Assembly (NCBI RefSeq): GCF_011075055.1
Contig: NC_058152.1
Location: forward strand, 4,774,001-4,838,000
Reading direction: 5' to 3'
Source of the DNA: Mangifera indica
Lineage: Eukaryota; Streptophyta; Magnoliopsida; Sapindales; Anacardiaceae
Length of the DNA stretch: 64,000 nt
The translations under genes and the position numbers were made by a program. The number at the start of each line of letters is the position of its first letter. Position 1 is the stretch's first letter. Under the pieces are notes generated by a model. That model was given only the letters and a program-made list of their open reading frames with translations, made no database searches and was not told the DNA's origin. This document shows, piece after piece, positions 1 through 11,996 of this stretch.

Positions 1-961
1 AGATTATACCTTGACAATGATTACAAGAGTGGGTTTGGCCTTTTTCCTAGTGCTATTTAGTTGACTATAAATGCCAAGAACATACTTTGGTCGATATGTT
101 CGACTAAGTTACACTTTTTTAATGTGATTTCTATCATTTAATCCTACCAAATTGTAAACGAACATAGTCCGGAGTAATATAATAATTCTAATTAAGTTAA
201 ATAATTAAGGGTAATTAGGTTATTTACCTGTTTGACATTATAACATATCTTTTTCCATTAATGAAGCTAAGGTTTAGGTGCAAAATCGGTGTTTAAAAAT
301 TCCTGATATTGAAACTGGTAATTTCTTCAAATCTTGGGTGAAAATTATATATTAATATAAATAATCAAGGCTTGAGTAGAGATAAACGGGGTGAAAAAAG
401 TTTATAAAAAAGAAAAAATATATTAATTTAGTAATTTAATTAAAGGAATTTATAATTTTTTAGTTCACAATAAAGATTAATAGAACAATTCTTTAAAATA
501 TTTTGAAAGTATGGTGGTGATTAATTAAAAAGGAAAAAAAAACTTTTGGCGTCGTACTCTTTCTGTTTTTATTTAATATTAAACCTTAAAAATAAATGAA
601 AAGATTTTACAAAAACAATTCCCTCCAATGTTCAAACAGCCCATTCAAATGAAAAAAAATTATATTAAAAAATAATAAAACTGGGTGAACAAATAATATA
701 GATAATTTTATACATATATAATAATATATTATTATGTGATTGGATATAATTTTATTTCTAGTTTAAAATTACCCAATCATATAGTAACATGTCATTATTT
801 GTGTATAAAATTATGCATATTATTTATACCTATAGTACTATTTATTAAAAAAATCAATAAAAATATATTAACAGCATCTGTGTAAATACTACTAATTAAA
901 AAACAAAATCAAATATTAATCAATATTCTTGAGAAAATAATAATAATTAAGGTGTTAAAAA
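1..961. other. AT-rich intergenic DNA, no gene seen
   Basis: No coding potential is visible on either strand. About 690-832 is a short imperfect palindrome resembling the dispersed palindromic MITE family described further along the window (arms around TTATGTGATT and AATCATATAG). The rest is low-complexity AT-rich DNA. Confidence 0.6.
690..832. repeat. Palindromic AT-rich MITE-like element (divergent copy)
   Basis: An imperfect inverted repeat. The left arm has TTATACATATATAATAATAT and ATTATGTGATT; the right arm has AATCATATAGTAACATG and GTGTATAAAATTATG. It has the same layout as copies near 5.1, 9.9, 24.7, 34.2, 55.2 and 60.5 kb. Boundaries are approximate. Confidence 0.45.
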
Positions 962-1034
962 CGCGCCAGATAGGGGTCGAACCTATGACCTTCTGCTTAG
1001 GAAACAGATGCTCTATCCACTGAGCTACAGGCGC
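962..1034 (-). tRNA. tRNA-Arg (anticodon CCU)
   Basis: The reverse complement folds as a 73-nt tRNA: acceptor GCGCCTG paired with CTGGCGC (one U-U mismatch at pair 6, which I recall also in plant tRNA-Arg(CCU)), D-arm GCTCAGTGGATAGAGC, anticodon stem TCTGT/GCAGA around loop TTCCTAA (anticodon CCU), T-arm ATAGG-TTCGACC-CCTAT, and discriminator G. There is no intron and no encoded CCA, as expected for a nuclear tRNA gene. Confidence 0.95.
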
Positions 1035-4000
1035 TCATGTTGAGATTCACCTAATTGAATATATCAAGTTATATTATCTTTTAGTTTTACCTTAGGTTTT
1101 TGTTTGTTTAGATTTTTGGGTTACTAACTAAATTAACTAAGCTAGAGGGGGTCTATATGATACTGATCGATACACTAGATATTATACAATATAGGAAAAA
1201 AAAACAAAATAATAATCTTAGCCTCTTACTCTAATCTTCATGAGCAATTTCAACCAAAATTCACTTAAAAATTACGAAATTTAATGATAAATTCACCCAA
1301 CTTTAAGTAAGCAAGCATTTGATTATATTATTTTTTTTCAAGAATTATGAGAATTTGAGTCTAGAATTTGAAGAATTACTGGGATATGAGTTTTTGCTCT
1401 TACTATGCATAATTTATCATTCTTTCTTCAATTCTTCATTATTATTGTGAATTTGAATTAGAAATGTAATATCAAGTTTGGTTTATTAAAAGTTCATGTG
1501 AATTTGTTCAAACTTTGAAGAAATTACTAATAGAAGCGAGGGTAAGAGCAATTACGTCTATTATCATTATAAGAAAATATATAAATAACAACTATTTATT
1601 TTTAACCCTGTGCATACGATTTGAGTTAAAATTCGCACAAAATATGAAAAAATATATATATATTCTATAAAAGTAATTGCATCTATTGTTTATAAGGTAG
1701 AAGTAATTGATCCTAGTGTCTATAAGTCCAATATCAACCTCATTATTTTGTCACTTCTACATTTTTAAAATGAATCTAAATAATAAGTATGATATTAACA
1801 ATATGTTTACTTCATTTCTCCATTTGTACTAACAATGGATGTGATTTCGAGTTAGAATTTGTGTAAAATTAGAAGAAACTATGGGTAGAAGTAATCTGGA
1901 TAGAGTAGGTGTGATCTATAGGTAAATGTAGTTATGCCTAAAGGGCTAAAGTGAAATTTTTTAAACCTTTGGGGTGATTTAAAGTTTTATGATATTATGG
2001 GGTTTTTGTATTTTCAAAAAGTGTTTTTAATATATTTTAATAGTTGAAATTTCATAAAATATATTACATTAATATTCGTCATATTATCATTGCATGTTCA
2101 TGTACTCTTACAAATATATTAACCAATTTTATTTTAATCATTGCAGGAATTTTTCTCTTGAAAATGCCTAAAGTAATATTTATGGTTAGATACCAAAGAT
2201 GGTGGATATTTGTCAATGACAACTTGATAAGCTACATTGGTAAGAAATAGAAAATGTTGATTATGAAATAAGAAATAACTTATGAAAGATTCACTAGATA
2301 TTGAGCTCCATTTGAGAATAAATCTAAAACAAAAGTATATCAACATTACAATGAATGCTAAAAGTTCAATCAATGTATTGTGGTTTGACAATAAGGATGA
2401 TCAGGGCATTTAATGTCTCAAAGTGTTGTCTAAGGAAATAAAACAAGTGACAAATCTTTATGTGATGATAAGTCAAAAAGAAAGAAATACAAAATTTCAA
2501 GAAGAAGGTTATGAGAAATAGCAAATGGTTGGACCTCCCACTACAAAGAAAGATAATCACTATTGTTCACCATTTTGAGTTAATATAAACATTGCATGGT
2601 CACAACATGACCTAGAATAAGGTGGACATTATCCTAGTTGATATAAAGAGGAAAGGTTTAATGTGAATCATGATATTGGTTCAAAAATCTTGAGGAAGTT
2701 TTAAATATATAGTTGTTGGCAACCATTGAGGAATGAATGCATGGATGAAAGGATAACATTTCGACTTGGGGTGTTTTTGACCACGGGGCAAAAATGGATG
2801 ATATATTGGACTTGGTGCTCTATAGTCAATCTCCTTAACAATGTAAATCCATAAAAATTCATATTTAAACATTCTAGTGACACTTTTTATTTATAATTGC
2901 ATATATTTATATATATCTCTAAATAAATGTCCTTAGATTAGTAGAACCATGACAAGCAAATCATCTTATAACTTGATCATAAAAACCCTATGAGCACATA
3001 TGATGGCTAATCTAGAAACATTCATGCACCTAATATTTAATAGACCAACAAAATATATATAAAATATGACTCTCATAGTGTTAAACGACCCCACCAAAAA
3101 TAGTAATAGATCTCACGTGTCAAGATTGTTGGTGTTAATGGTGTAATACATGGCTCCATGTTGGCTACATTTTCACTGGACCGACTTACTAAGAGGATTT
3201 CACATAGATAGTAACCTCATTGTCTATGGAATAAATCCTCCAATGAACAATGGTGTATGTGATCCTTAAATTTGAAATCACAATAATGTTCTATACACCA
3301 ATTGGCTTAGTTTAACACTAAATCAACATAACCTCTTTTGGAGGGCTACCAGAGTAGTAGTAGTTAACTATGACGAGAAGTGTAATATTATTTTGATTTA
3401 AAAAAAAAAAAAGATTAAGCACTCTCAAGTTTGAGAGTAGATATCTCAATGCGTCGTTTGGTTATGACAACAAACTAAAATCTACAGTCATGATAGAGAT
3501 GAGTTGGTTCTCAATCTAATGTTATCACAGTAGTTGTTTGATTAACCAAGCCTTTATATTAAGGATAATCTGAGGTAGACACTATTTTTATGCATCAACC
3601 TTGACGTGGTTTTGGTTGATAAAATGATTTACATGCACGATAACCATATCATTAAATGGTTAACATAAGTTTTTCACTGATTCTTTATCGATTAGATAGT
3701 CATGATGTCTTGCTAGATATCATTCATGGTTTTTGAATAAATAGATGATTAATAGTAAATTAATCATGAATTTATTCACTATCAAGATGATAATAAATTT
3801 ATTTATTACACATAATACAGGGTTGATACCCATAATTAAAAGGTTTTTTATTTATTACATATAGATTGAGATATAGATTGGATTACACATGAACACTGTT
3901 ATTTAGAAATTTATTAATGAGTATATATAGATCCAATTATATTAAGATAGATGTCCTACTCATTGTTAGACCTAAATGTATATGATTAATATATTAAATA

Positions 4001-5584
4001 GTCAAAAGATAAAAATTGTAATATTAAGGGGCTAGAATGTAATTTGTGAAAGTTGGATTAACGTCTAAGTACACAATAAGTGAATCACCTAAAGGGTATC
4101 TTGAAGATGATAAATTTAAATATCTAAAAATATGATTTAATATTTATGAATAAAGATTAAAGAAACAACAATATTTAAAAGCCCAATAAATATTTAATAA
4201 TGGATTGGGCCAAAAGTGCTAATAGTCTAACTCTATGAGTGGACCATATAAATGGTTCATTAAGGTTATGATATGGCTCATATAAATTGAGACATTATTA
4301 TAAACTTTGAGAAAATTATTCAACCCTAGTCCTTCCAACCTTTTCATAGATAGAAAATATTTCTCCATGTAACTAGTAAAGGTCATGAGTCCACAATCAT
4401 TAAATTAAGTAAATTAAGAGTTTGATCATAATATATCATTAGAGAAGACTTAAATTTATACTCTCTTACGTATAAGATTTTCTCTTTTGTCACTCAAACT
4501 ACCTCTTAAAAATTATCGATTTTGTCTAATGAAAGCTTCACATTTTTTACATGTCTGACTATGGACACTTTTTAGGGCCTTTTACATGAATTTCCCATCT
4601 CTATTTTTTATTCCAAGCATTAGAACCTTCACTAATAAAAGAACCAAATGCTTGTTGCCCAACCTTTATTAAAAGATAACAACACAAATAAAAAGTAGCC
4701 TCCTTTTCTACACCGTGATGCAACCAATTTACATACGGCTTATACCAATTGGGATTAAAAGTTTAAAACAACGCACTAAATTCCCAATACGTCTCTTCTT
4801 AAAATTATGATTGTGCGGTTGGAAAGGCCTATTTGCCAGTAGGCGTTTTAATTTTGTCTCTATGATTAGAATGGTATTATGAAACTAGGATCTGCAAGAA
4901 GAGTACTCAAGTTAGGTTCAGTCTATGTTTGTCTTGAGCTAGATTCCATTGGCTCAGTGTGGTCACTCTCGTCAGCCCTTACGTTGTTTTTTTAATTGAT
5001 GGCCCCTCGTTAGAAAACTTTTTTTTGATCACAAACTTGTCTATTACTTAAAAAACGAAAAGAATTTTTATTATAAAAATAATTAAAAAAACTATATATA
5101 TAAATTTTTTTATAAATAATTTGGGTATATTGATGTTATATTATTATATGATTTGATGATTTTGAATTAAAAATAAAATAATATTAAATCACATAATAAC
5201 ATATTATTTATGTTTTAAAAAATATGTATACATAACATTATTTAAAAAGTAATTAATTTATAATATAAGTCAGTATCTATCCAAAATTTACTAAACCAAA
5301 CTTAAAACAACTATCAATTAACCCACAGCTCAACGTAAACAAGATTAAATCAGAACTCACATCAAAATCTAGGAATTCTATTTCCAAAGTGAACACATTT
5401 ATTAAGCTCAGCAAAAACCAACGAATTACCCAAATTAACTAAACCTAGCTGACTCAACATACAAGTACGTCGATTACATACATAAAACGATAAAAACAAC
5501 CTTCGGCAACATAGCTCATTATCTTTCATCAATTAAAATTGATGGAAGAGATTTTTAAGCAAAATTAAAAAAAAAAAAAAAGAA
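1035..5584. other. Intergenic, repeat-derived DNA without intact genes
   Basis: All open frames are short and show no recognisable motif. The 3.0-4.7 kb part has moderate complexity. Text such as TGTTAGACCTAAATG at 3964 followed by a TATAAATGG-like box near 4247 would fit a decayed LTR or solo LTR, but I found no matching 3' end, no primer-binding site and no gag/pol similarity, so this is only a suggestion. A palindromic MITE-like copy lies at about 5085-5240. Confidence 0.4.
5085..5240. repeat. Palindromic AT-rich MITE-like element
   Basis: The core TGATGATTTTGAATTAAAAA is flanked by inverted arms (TTATTATATGATTTGATG / AATCACATAATAACATATTA) and outer ends ACTATATATA / GTATACATAACATTA. The centre is the same as the copies near 24.7, 34.2, 55.2 and 60.5 kb. 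Confidence 0.6.
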
Positions 5585-6614
5585 GGCCAAAATACTTATT
5601 CACACCCAAGGTTTAGTTTATTTTGAATTAATCACCCGTTAAGTTTCAAAAACTCAAATATTTATTTATCAACTATTAAAGTTAACAAAATTTCTTAAAT
5701 CTAAGGGTATAATTGTTATGTTACCAGAAAATATTAAAAAAATAAAATTTTATCATATTTCCCTTTTTAGTTTTAAAAACTAACAATTTTCTTTTATCTA
5801 AGTTTTAAAAAATTATATTTCCCCATACGAATGTTTACTCATAAAGAACCACATGTTTCGACGACTTCTGTCTCCACTCCAGTCGCCTTCGTCAGACCCA
5901 ACGACCTTTCGTTTTAGTTGATTTGTCAAGAGTGACTGGTTCGATCTTCACTATTTATCTGAAGAGTGTAAGTGCATGAGATGAAGAGCGTGAGTGTAAC
6001 AATAGACGATTATAGCAAGTGAAATGTCCAAAAAATAAATCGATGAAGATAGGGGAAACATCATTCATCAATTCATCGATTCGAAAGAACACAACCCATC
6101 TTGTTTTGTGTTCAAACGAATCAATGGAAAATGAAAGAAGATGGGCTCTTCATGTTTGTCGATTTAGTCTTGTCCAACAAAAATGGGCTCTCCATGTATG
6201 TTGATTTAGTCTTGTCCGACAAAAATGGGTTCTTCATCTCTGTCAATTTTTATTGTTGTCTGGAGTGACGAAGAGCACCAAAGAAAGAAGGTCACCAATC
6301 TTGTCCGACAAAGGTAGTCGGAGTGGAGAAAGAAGTTGTCAAAAATTGTGGTTCTTTTGAATAAACCTTAGTAGAAGGAAAAATAATTTTTCAAAAGTTA
6401 GGTTAAGAAAAAATTATTAGTTTTTAAAACTAAAAAGGGAATAAGATAAAGTTTTATTTTTTTTAATATTTACTGTTAAAATTATAATTATACTCTTAGA
6501 TTAAACAGATTTTGTTAATTTTAACAGTTGACAAATGGATATTTAAGTTTTTAAAATTTAATAAATACAAGTTTGAGAATAGATTAAATCTTAGATGACA
6601 ATAACCTTTTGGCC
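5585..6614. mobile_element. Long-TIR MITE, GGCC family, full-length copy (about 1.03 kb)
   Basis: It starts GGCCAAAATACTTATTCACA and ends with the inverted counterpart ...CTTTTGGCC. The arms stay complementary far inward: TTTAGTTTTAAAAACTAACA on the left matches TTAGTTTTTAAAACTAAAAA on the right, and CTCCACTCCAG matches CGGAGTGGAGA. Other copies of the family have perfect 9-bp target duplications; here both flanks are poly-A, so a duplication cannot be read. The centre contains a 42-bp tandem repeat (6141-6266). Confidence 0.8.
6141..6266 (+). repeat. 42-bp tandem repeat, three units, inside the MITE
   Basis: Units start at 6141, 6183 and 6225 (ATGGGCTC / ATGGGCTC / ATGGGTTC), each followed by a variant of GATTTAGTCTTGTCC. 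The period of 42 is a multiple of three, so the plus strand reads as a 14-residue repeat until a stop in the second unit. There is no sign that it is a real protein. Confidence 0.75.
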
Positions 6615-8216
6615 CCAAAAAAAAAAAAAATCATTTTACCTCCTTGTGACCTCCAAAGAAGTAGTTTTTTTTTTTTAATTGATCCAACAAAAGGAAGAAG
6701 TATGAGAGAAGAGCAAAAGATCCGAAGAAGAGAGAAATTGTGAAAAAAAAAAAGAAGAGGAAAGGGGCCTATTTTAGTAGGGTCAATATAAATTTTAGTG
6801 GGGTCAAATTATAATTAGTATGAAATATATACTTATTTTTTTAGATTTTAGGATTTCATAGTGTTAAGTGACACCACCTGCGATGAGATCTTCAAAGCTC
6901 TTTTGTTTATCCCTAGGGTAAGTAAATTATCATTTAGAATTGGAATTGATCAATACCCAATTGTCAATTTTGATTCCTATCTGATACCAAAAAAATAGAG
7001 TATATTCTGTATAGCAATATAGTGAAACAGGTAGTTTTTGGGTATTCAACCTAGAACCAACTATAATCAAGCCCATTAGTAATTGTATCAGACTCTAACT
7101 TAATTATCTTAAGGTAAAACTTGAGCTTAAATTTATCAGTATAAATAAATATTTAAAATTTTTTTAAAATTTTACTTGAACTAAGTTGTGACTGGGTAAA
7201 GTCACAAAACCGATCATCCAAATACTCAACCTCTACTTAAGAGCCAAATACGACTTAACATTAATTAATCTACTTGGAAGCCGACTTAACATTGAAACAT
7301 TTATATTATTGTAAAGGCCTAACTTAATTGATCCAATCCAGGGGAGGGATTGTCATCAGAATTTTAATCACTTGACGATGTGTATCCACTGTATACACTG
7401 CAATTGACACCTGAGAATAATATTTTCCAAAACAATTTAAAAATTAAAATCCGGAAGGTTAGTAAGCTTGTCCCCCTTCTAATCATAGTGATGAGATCAC
7501 CCACATAAATAAATGCATAAAGTTATATTCAAGTTAAGTTTATTTGAATTCGACTTCAATAAATTTGAGTTCAAACTTTAAAGCTCTTCAAATTGCTAAG
7601 TTCATAACCCTGAAAATTTTTAGTACAAATAAACTAAAATAATATTATTTTGATTAATATACATCAAAATAATATCTTTTTAATCATTTTTTATTCTTTT
7701 ATAACATTGGGTCAAGTTTAAAATTTGGATCAAACTCAAACTGACCTCAAGTCAACTCTATGTATCCAGATGAACAATTCAATGCTCAAACATAAACCCA
7801 ACAGGTGATTACATTTTTATCTTACCAGAAATAAATATATTTGAAGAAGATAAGTTATAAATTTCGTTCACTGAATGGGTTGGTATTCCAATCCCAACTT
7901 GAATTTGGGTACTAAATCCAGTCACAAAGTGGATAGTGAAAGTTGAGTAGGAATGAATTAATTAGTCAAATAAGTTGAAAATTCAACGTCTAATTTGTAT
8001 TCTAATATTTGACTCTTAAATACTTTTAAAAGAAATCAGGTAAACGCACCTGTCTAACTGAATTGAAATTAGTGAGGTTGGTGGGTTCACTTCCCTTTGA
8101 ACTAGAAATATCACATTAACGGATTTAGTTCAACCACTTATTTAACAATGACTCTCTCTAGTTACATTCTTTATTAATAAAACTAGTAACTTAACAAAAG
8201 TCCATTGTTTTCATAA
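6615..8216. other. Intergenic DNA, no gene seen
   Basis: The stretch is AT-rich with poly-A and poly-T tracts. About 7525-7800 contains GAGTTCAAAC / TCAAACTCAAAC text like the dispersed GAGTTTGA-type repeat seen at 22.0, 34.8-35.3 and 51.5-51.9 kb. No RNA gene or coding region was recognised. Confidence 0.5.
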
Positions 8217-8969
8217 GGCCAAAAGATTTATTTCCACTCAAGGTTTATTGAATCTCTAAATTGATACCTGATAAATATTAAAAATTCAAACTTTTCTCTG
8301 TAAATTGTTAAAACAAATAAAACCAGTTAGTTTTAAGTGTAAAATCGTCATTTAATCAATAATATATTGAAAATAATAAAATTTTATTTCATTGTTTCTA
8401 TTGGTTTAGAAAACTAACAATTTCTTCTAGGATTAAGTTTAAAAAAAATACATTTTTTCCTTTAGGGTTTCATTTTCAACTCTTCCTTCTTCATTGATTG
8501 AAATATGACTGTAACATCTCTTTCTTTGTCGTCAATAGTCTCCCTCCCTCCCACTGTTAGCTTCCTTCGTCAGAAAAGAAAATATCATCTTTGATTCAAT
8601 GACGAATATGATTTGTCTTTATCAGAAATGAAGCCATTAGAGAATGGTTTGTCCGGAGAAGGGGGATTTCATCATCAGAGGGAGATAGCGCCAGAGAAAT
8701 TGTGTTGGAGAAATAGAAACCTAACAGGGGAAAATATAATTTTTTAAAGTTTAATTCTGAGAAAAATTATTAGTTTTCTAAACTAAGATAAGAAATGGAT
8801 AAAGTTTTATTTTTTTTAATATATTACTAATTAAATAACAATTTTACCTTTGAAACTAATTGATTTAGTTAATTTTAACAATTTACAAATAAAAATTTGA
8901 GTTTTAAATATTTAACGGATATCAGTTTAAGAATTCAATAAATCTCGGGTGGGAGTAAGTCTTTTGACC
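8217..8969. mobile_element. Long-TIR MITE, GGCC family, with perfect 9-bp target duplication
   Basis: It begins GGCCAAAAGATTTATTTCCA and ends GTAAGTCTTTTGACC, the inverted complement. It is flanked on the left (8208-8216) and right (8970-8978) by the identical nonamer TTTTCATAA. Long inverted arms and 9-bp duplications are the hallmark of non-autonomous Mutator-type elements. The internal sequence is non-coding. Confidence 0.88.
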
Positions 8970-9462
8970 TTTTCATAATGTTATTTTACAAACTTAATTA
9001 CTTGCTTGCATGGCAGATAAATTGTTTGGAAACTCTTCAGTCAAATGAAATTAGTAATATATCCTCTGTTACTTTGACTGTTGATAATTTGGGTGACTTC
9101 AATGAAAATGACGTAAATAATTAGTGAGGTAGACTAATATTCAATCACTCATCTAATCCAACTTAACTAAAGCTTAATCATGTAAGAACAAGTTCAAAAA
9201 AACAATTAATTTATAATTAATTAGTGCAGGCTTACCATAGAATAACTTTGGAATGATGTTACATTTTCATACATATTTGTTTTCACCAATATTAAACTCT
9301 GTCACCTTTATTTTCCCCAGGGCATGCTTCATCATGGAATGCAATAAATTGGTGTTTCAAAATGAGTAAGAAAGAAACTTTCCAATAGTTTTAACTTTAA
9401 ATTTGATCCCAAATTCTTACTTATATTAAATGGACAAATTAAAAAATGTAGTCCAAAAAACA

Positions 9463-11294
9463 ATATTTTAAAACTAGATTAATAGTTAAACCGGTTATTT
9501 TACTGGTTCACAATTTAATTCAATTGACCAATTTCAATTTCAATATAATTATTTTATTAATTAATATAAGTGTTATTTGTTAAATATTCTCAAATTTACC
9601 ACTATAAAAGACTAACATGATCTTAAAAAAATCTATTTATTTATACTGATAATCGAAGGAATAATATTATAATACAAATAATTCACATAAATTGTATTTG
9701 ATTCATCATGAGTTTTTTACTCTTGAGAGGTTTCAAATTTGTAGAGTGCATTTTCTGATTGAGATTTAACTTTTGAGAGGTGAGAAACATACATTTACTT
9801 TTAGAGATAACTTTGATTCTACTTCTAGGTTTTAAAACTTTTAAAATTTAAAATTTTAATGTTTTAATAAAATTATGCGTACATATTTTTAATATATAAT
9901 TTGGGTACATAGATGATGTATCATTATTTGATTAAATATTTTTAATTAAAAATAAAATAACATTAAATTATATGATAACATAACATTTATATACTAAAAA
10001 TATGTATATAATATTGCTTTTAATGTTTTAAATTATAATATTAAATAAAGTAATATATAAACTCGGTTTTATTGGGTTTGTCCAAATTTTTAATTGATAA
10101 ACAATTATATAAAAATCCGAGAGGATTTAGAATTGGTTCCGAATTGAACTGAGTCAATCAACTAATCCAGTACGACTTTGATAACACTGATGAAAAGTTT
10201 TTATCAATGAACAGTCATGGTGCCCACCGTTCATACCAAAATAGAAGTTGCCAAAATTGTCGTCTAAAAATGCTGAAGCCAAACTTAGACAGACAACTCT
10301 TTGAAATGGGTCATCTACTTTTTCGGCAGAAATTAAGAAACACAAGTTACTTATAAGTGGGATGAATTCATTGGTATTATGAGCGATGCTGTTGGTCCAT
10401 GCATGCGCTCATAATTACACTTTTCACCATCACAAATTAACATGTTAAGATGGTAAAATAAATAATTTAAAATCGAAAAAGGTAAAAAAGAAACGGTAAA
10501 AACATACCACGTTTTCCAAATTTCTAGTCACTGTGATTCACAAAGCCTTCCCTCGACAATAAGGCTCCACTCTCTGCCCACCCTCCATTATTGCACCTCT
10601 CATGTGCTCTTCCAATCATAATTCAAAGCTTTTCTCAGGAGTGACATAAACACTACCTTCAAATCCGATCGAATTTGAATAAACTCAATTATCTAAAATT
10701 TATTAAGACTAGTTATTCTGAATATTTATTATAAATAATAGTATTTTTAATGTTGGATTGAATTGATTGGTAAAATTGATCAAACCCAATAAAAATCGGT
10801 TAAATAAAAAAGTTGTTTAAACTCAGAAAATGTAATTTTTATTTAATATTAAAATTAAAAACATTAAAAATTTTAAAATTTAAAATCTAAACTTAAAACT
10901 TACAAGTTTTAAAACCTAAAACTAGAATCAAATTTCTCTCAAAAATTGAATACACGTTTCTCACCTCTCAAGAGTCAAATGTGAGTAATATAGAAACTTT
11001 AGTTTCTGAGAATTTTCGTACATACTTGCCTCTAAATTTATAAGGGTTTGTCTTATTAAAATTTGAAGTCAAAAATTCATGATAATCAAATACAATTTAC
11101 GTAAATTTTTTATACTCTAATGTTATCTTATTGTAATAAATTTGTGAATATTTGACAAATGTTAATTTAAACATTCGTGATCATTTATTCAATTATAATG
11201 ACATAGATTAAAACTGATTAGTTGTTGAATTAATTAATCTATGAATTAGTGAGATAATTAGTCTAACATATGTTGATTTCAAAGAAATATTCTC
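9463..11294. repeat. 1.8-kb inverted-repeat structure (foldback-like element or inverted pair)
   Basis: The left arm (about 9463-10135) and right arm (about 10690-11294) are complementary over long stretches. GTATTTGATTCATCATGA matches the complement of TCATGATAATCAAATACA, TTTTGAGAGGTGAGAAAC matches the complement of GTTTCTCACCTCTCAAGAG, and TTTTATTGGGTTTG matches the complement of CAAACCCAATAAAA. A palindromic MITE (about 9868-10022) interrupts the left arm. The 550-bp middle is not obviously repetitive. It could be one long-TIR element or two related elements in opposite orientation. A shorter related element lies at 26570-26955. Confidence 0.65.
9868..10022. repeat. Palindromic AT-rich MITE-like element nested in the inverted-repeat arm
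   Basis: The core TTTAATTAAAAATAAAATAA is flanked by ATTTGATTAAAT and AAATTATATGATAACATAA, with outer ends ATGCGTACATATT / ATGTATATAATATTGC. Removing it restores the alignment of the left arm with the right arm of the larger inverted structure. Confidence 0.6.
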
Positions 11295-11740
11295 ATAAAT
11301 ATTGGGAATTTTTATCAAAGAACAAAATAATTGAAAAAATGGTTTTGATTAAAATGAAATCCTTGGTTTTGTTTGATTTCTGTTATGTTAGTTAAATCAT
11401 TGATTTTCCTTACAAGCATAAAAACAAAAATAAGAATTTACCTTAATAAACCCATCAATAATTCCAGACCTTGGCTTGAGCCATAGCGCGGGACTTACGG
11501 ACATGTCATAAAAACACGTGCTTATTATTAGTAATAGCAAGAAGATAAAAAGACAACAGTTGTGAAATTCCGAAAAACACCCTCCAAAAGACATATTAGC
11601 CTTCACAATCGTCAGCGAGCTTTTTAAGGCCGCTGGCAGTCCATTTCGAGCGTCAGTTACGGCAAAATTCACGAGCGCAAAAAATCTACGGCCGTGGGTT
11701 CTGTTGAAATACCAAATATAAACTTACAGAGATAGACAAG

Positions 11741-11748
11741 TATAAATA
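11741..11748 (+). promoter_or_regulatory. Candidate TATA box of the kinase gene
   Basis: TATAAATA lies 249 bp upstream of the chosen ATG and is the best TATA match in the upstream region. The same octamer is present before the second copy at 62223-62230. Function is inferred from position and sequence only. Confidence 0.5.
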
Positions 11749-11996
11749 TAAGCATATATTCCAAGCTGGTTTTAGCTTGCTTTGGTAATCCATTTAGGGA
11801 TAAGCCAAATCAAAGACTTGTTCTTTGTCTCACCTTGTCTATCAATCTCCGTTTCAAAATGAACAAAATTACGTAGGAGAAAACTACTTTCTTATCCAAG
11901 ACTACTTTTTTTTCCTTTTTAATTAATTTCTAGGTTTCTGGGGTCTTAATTTCCGAATTCTTTTTGCAAGTTTAAAGGCTTAGAAACTCTTGCGTA

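Noticed and set aside
962..1034. Organelle-derived tRNA insertion
   Set aside because: The tRNA-Arg(CCU) and its flanks look nuclear: no adjacent plastid or mitochondrial sequence was recognised on either side.
3964..4700. Possible LTR starting TGTTAG with a downstream TATA-like box
   Set aside because: No matching terminal CA end, no second LTR, no primer-binding site and no polyprotein similarity could be found by reading.
11397..11672. Minus-strand 91-codon open frame upstream of the kinase
   Set aside because: It lies in the kinase promoter region, has no recognisable motif, and a one-base difference shifts its frame in the second copy, so it is not conserved even between the two copies.
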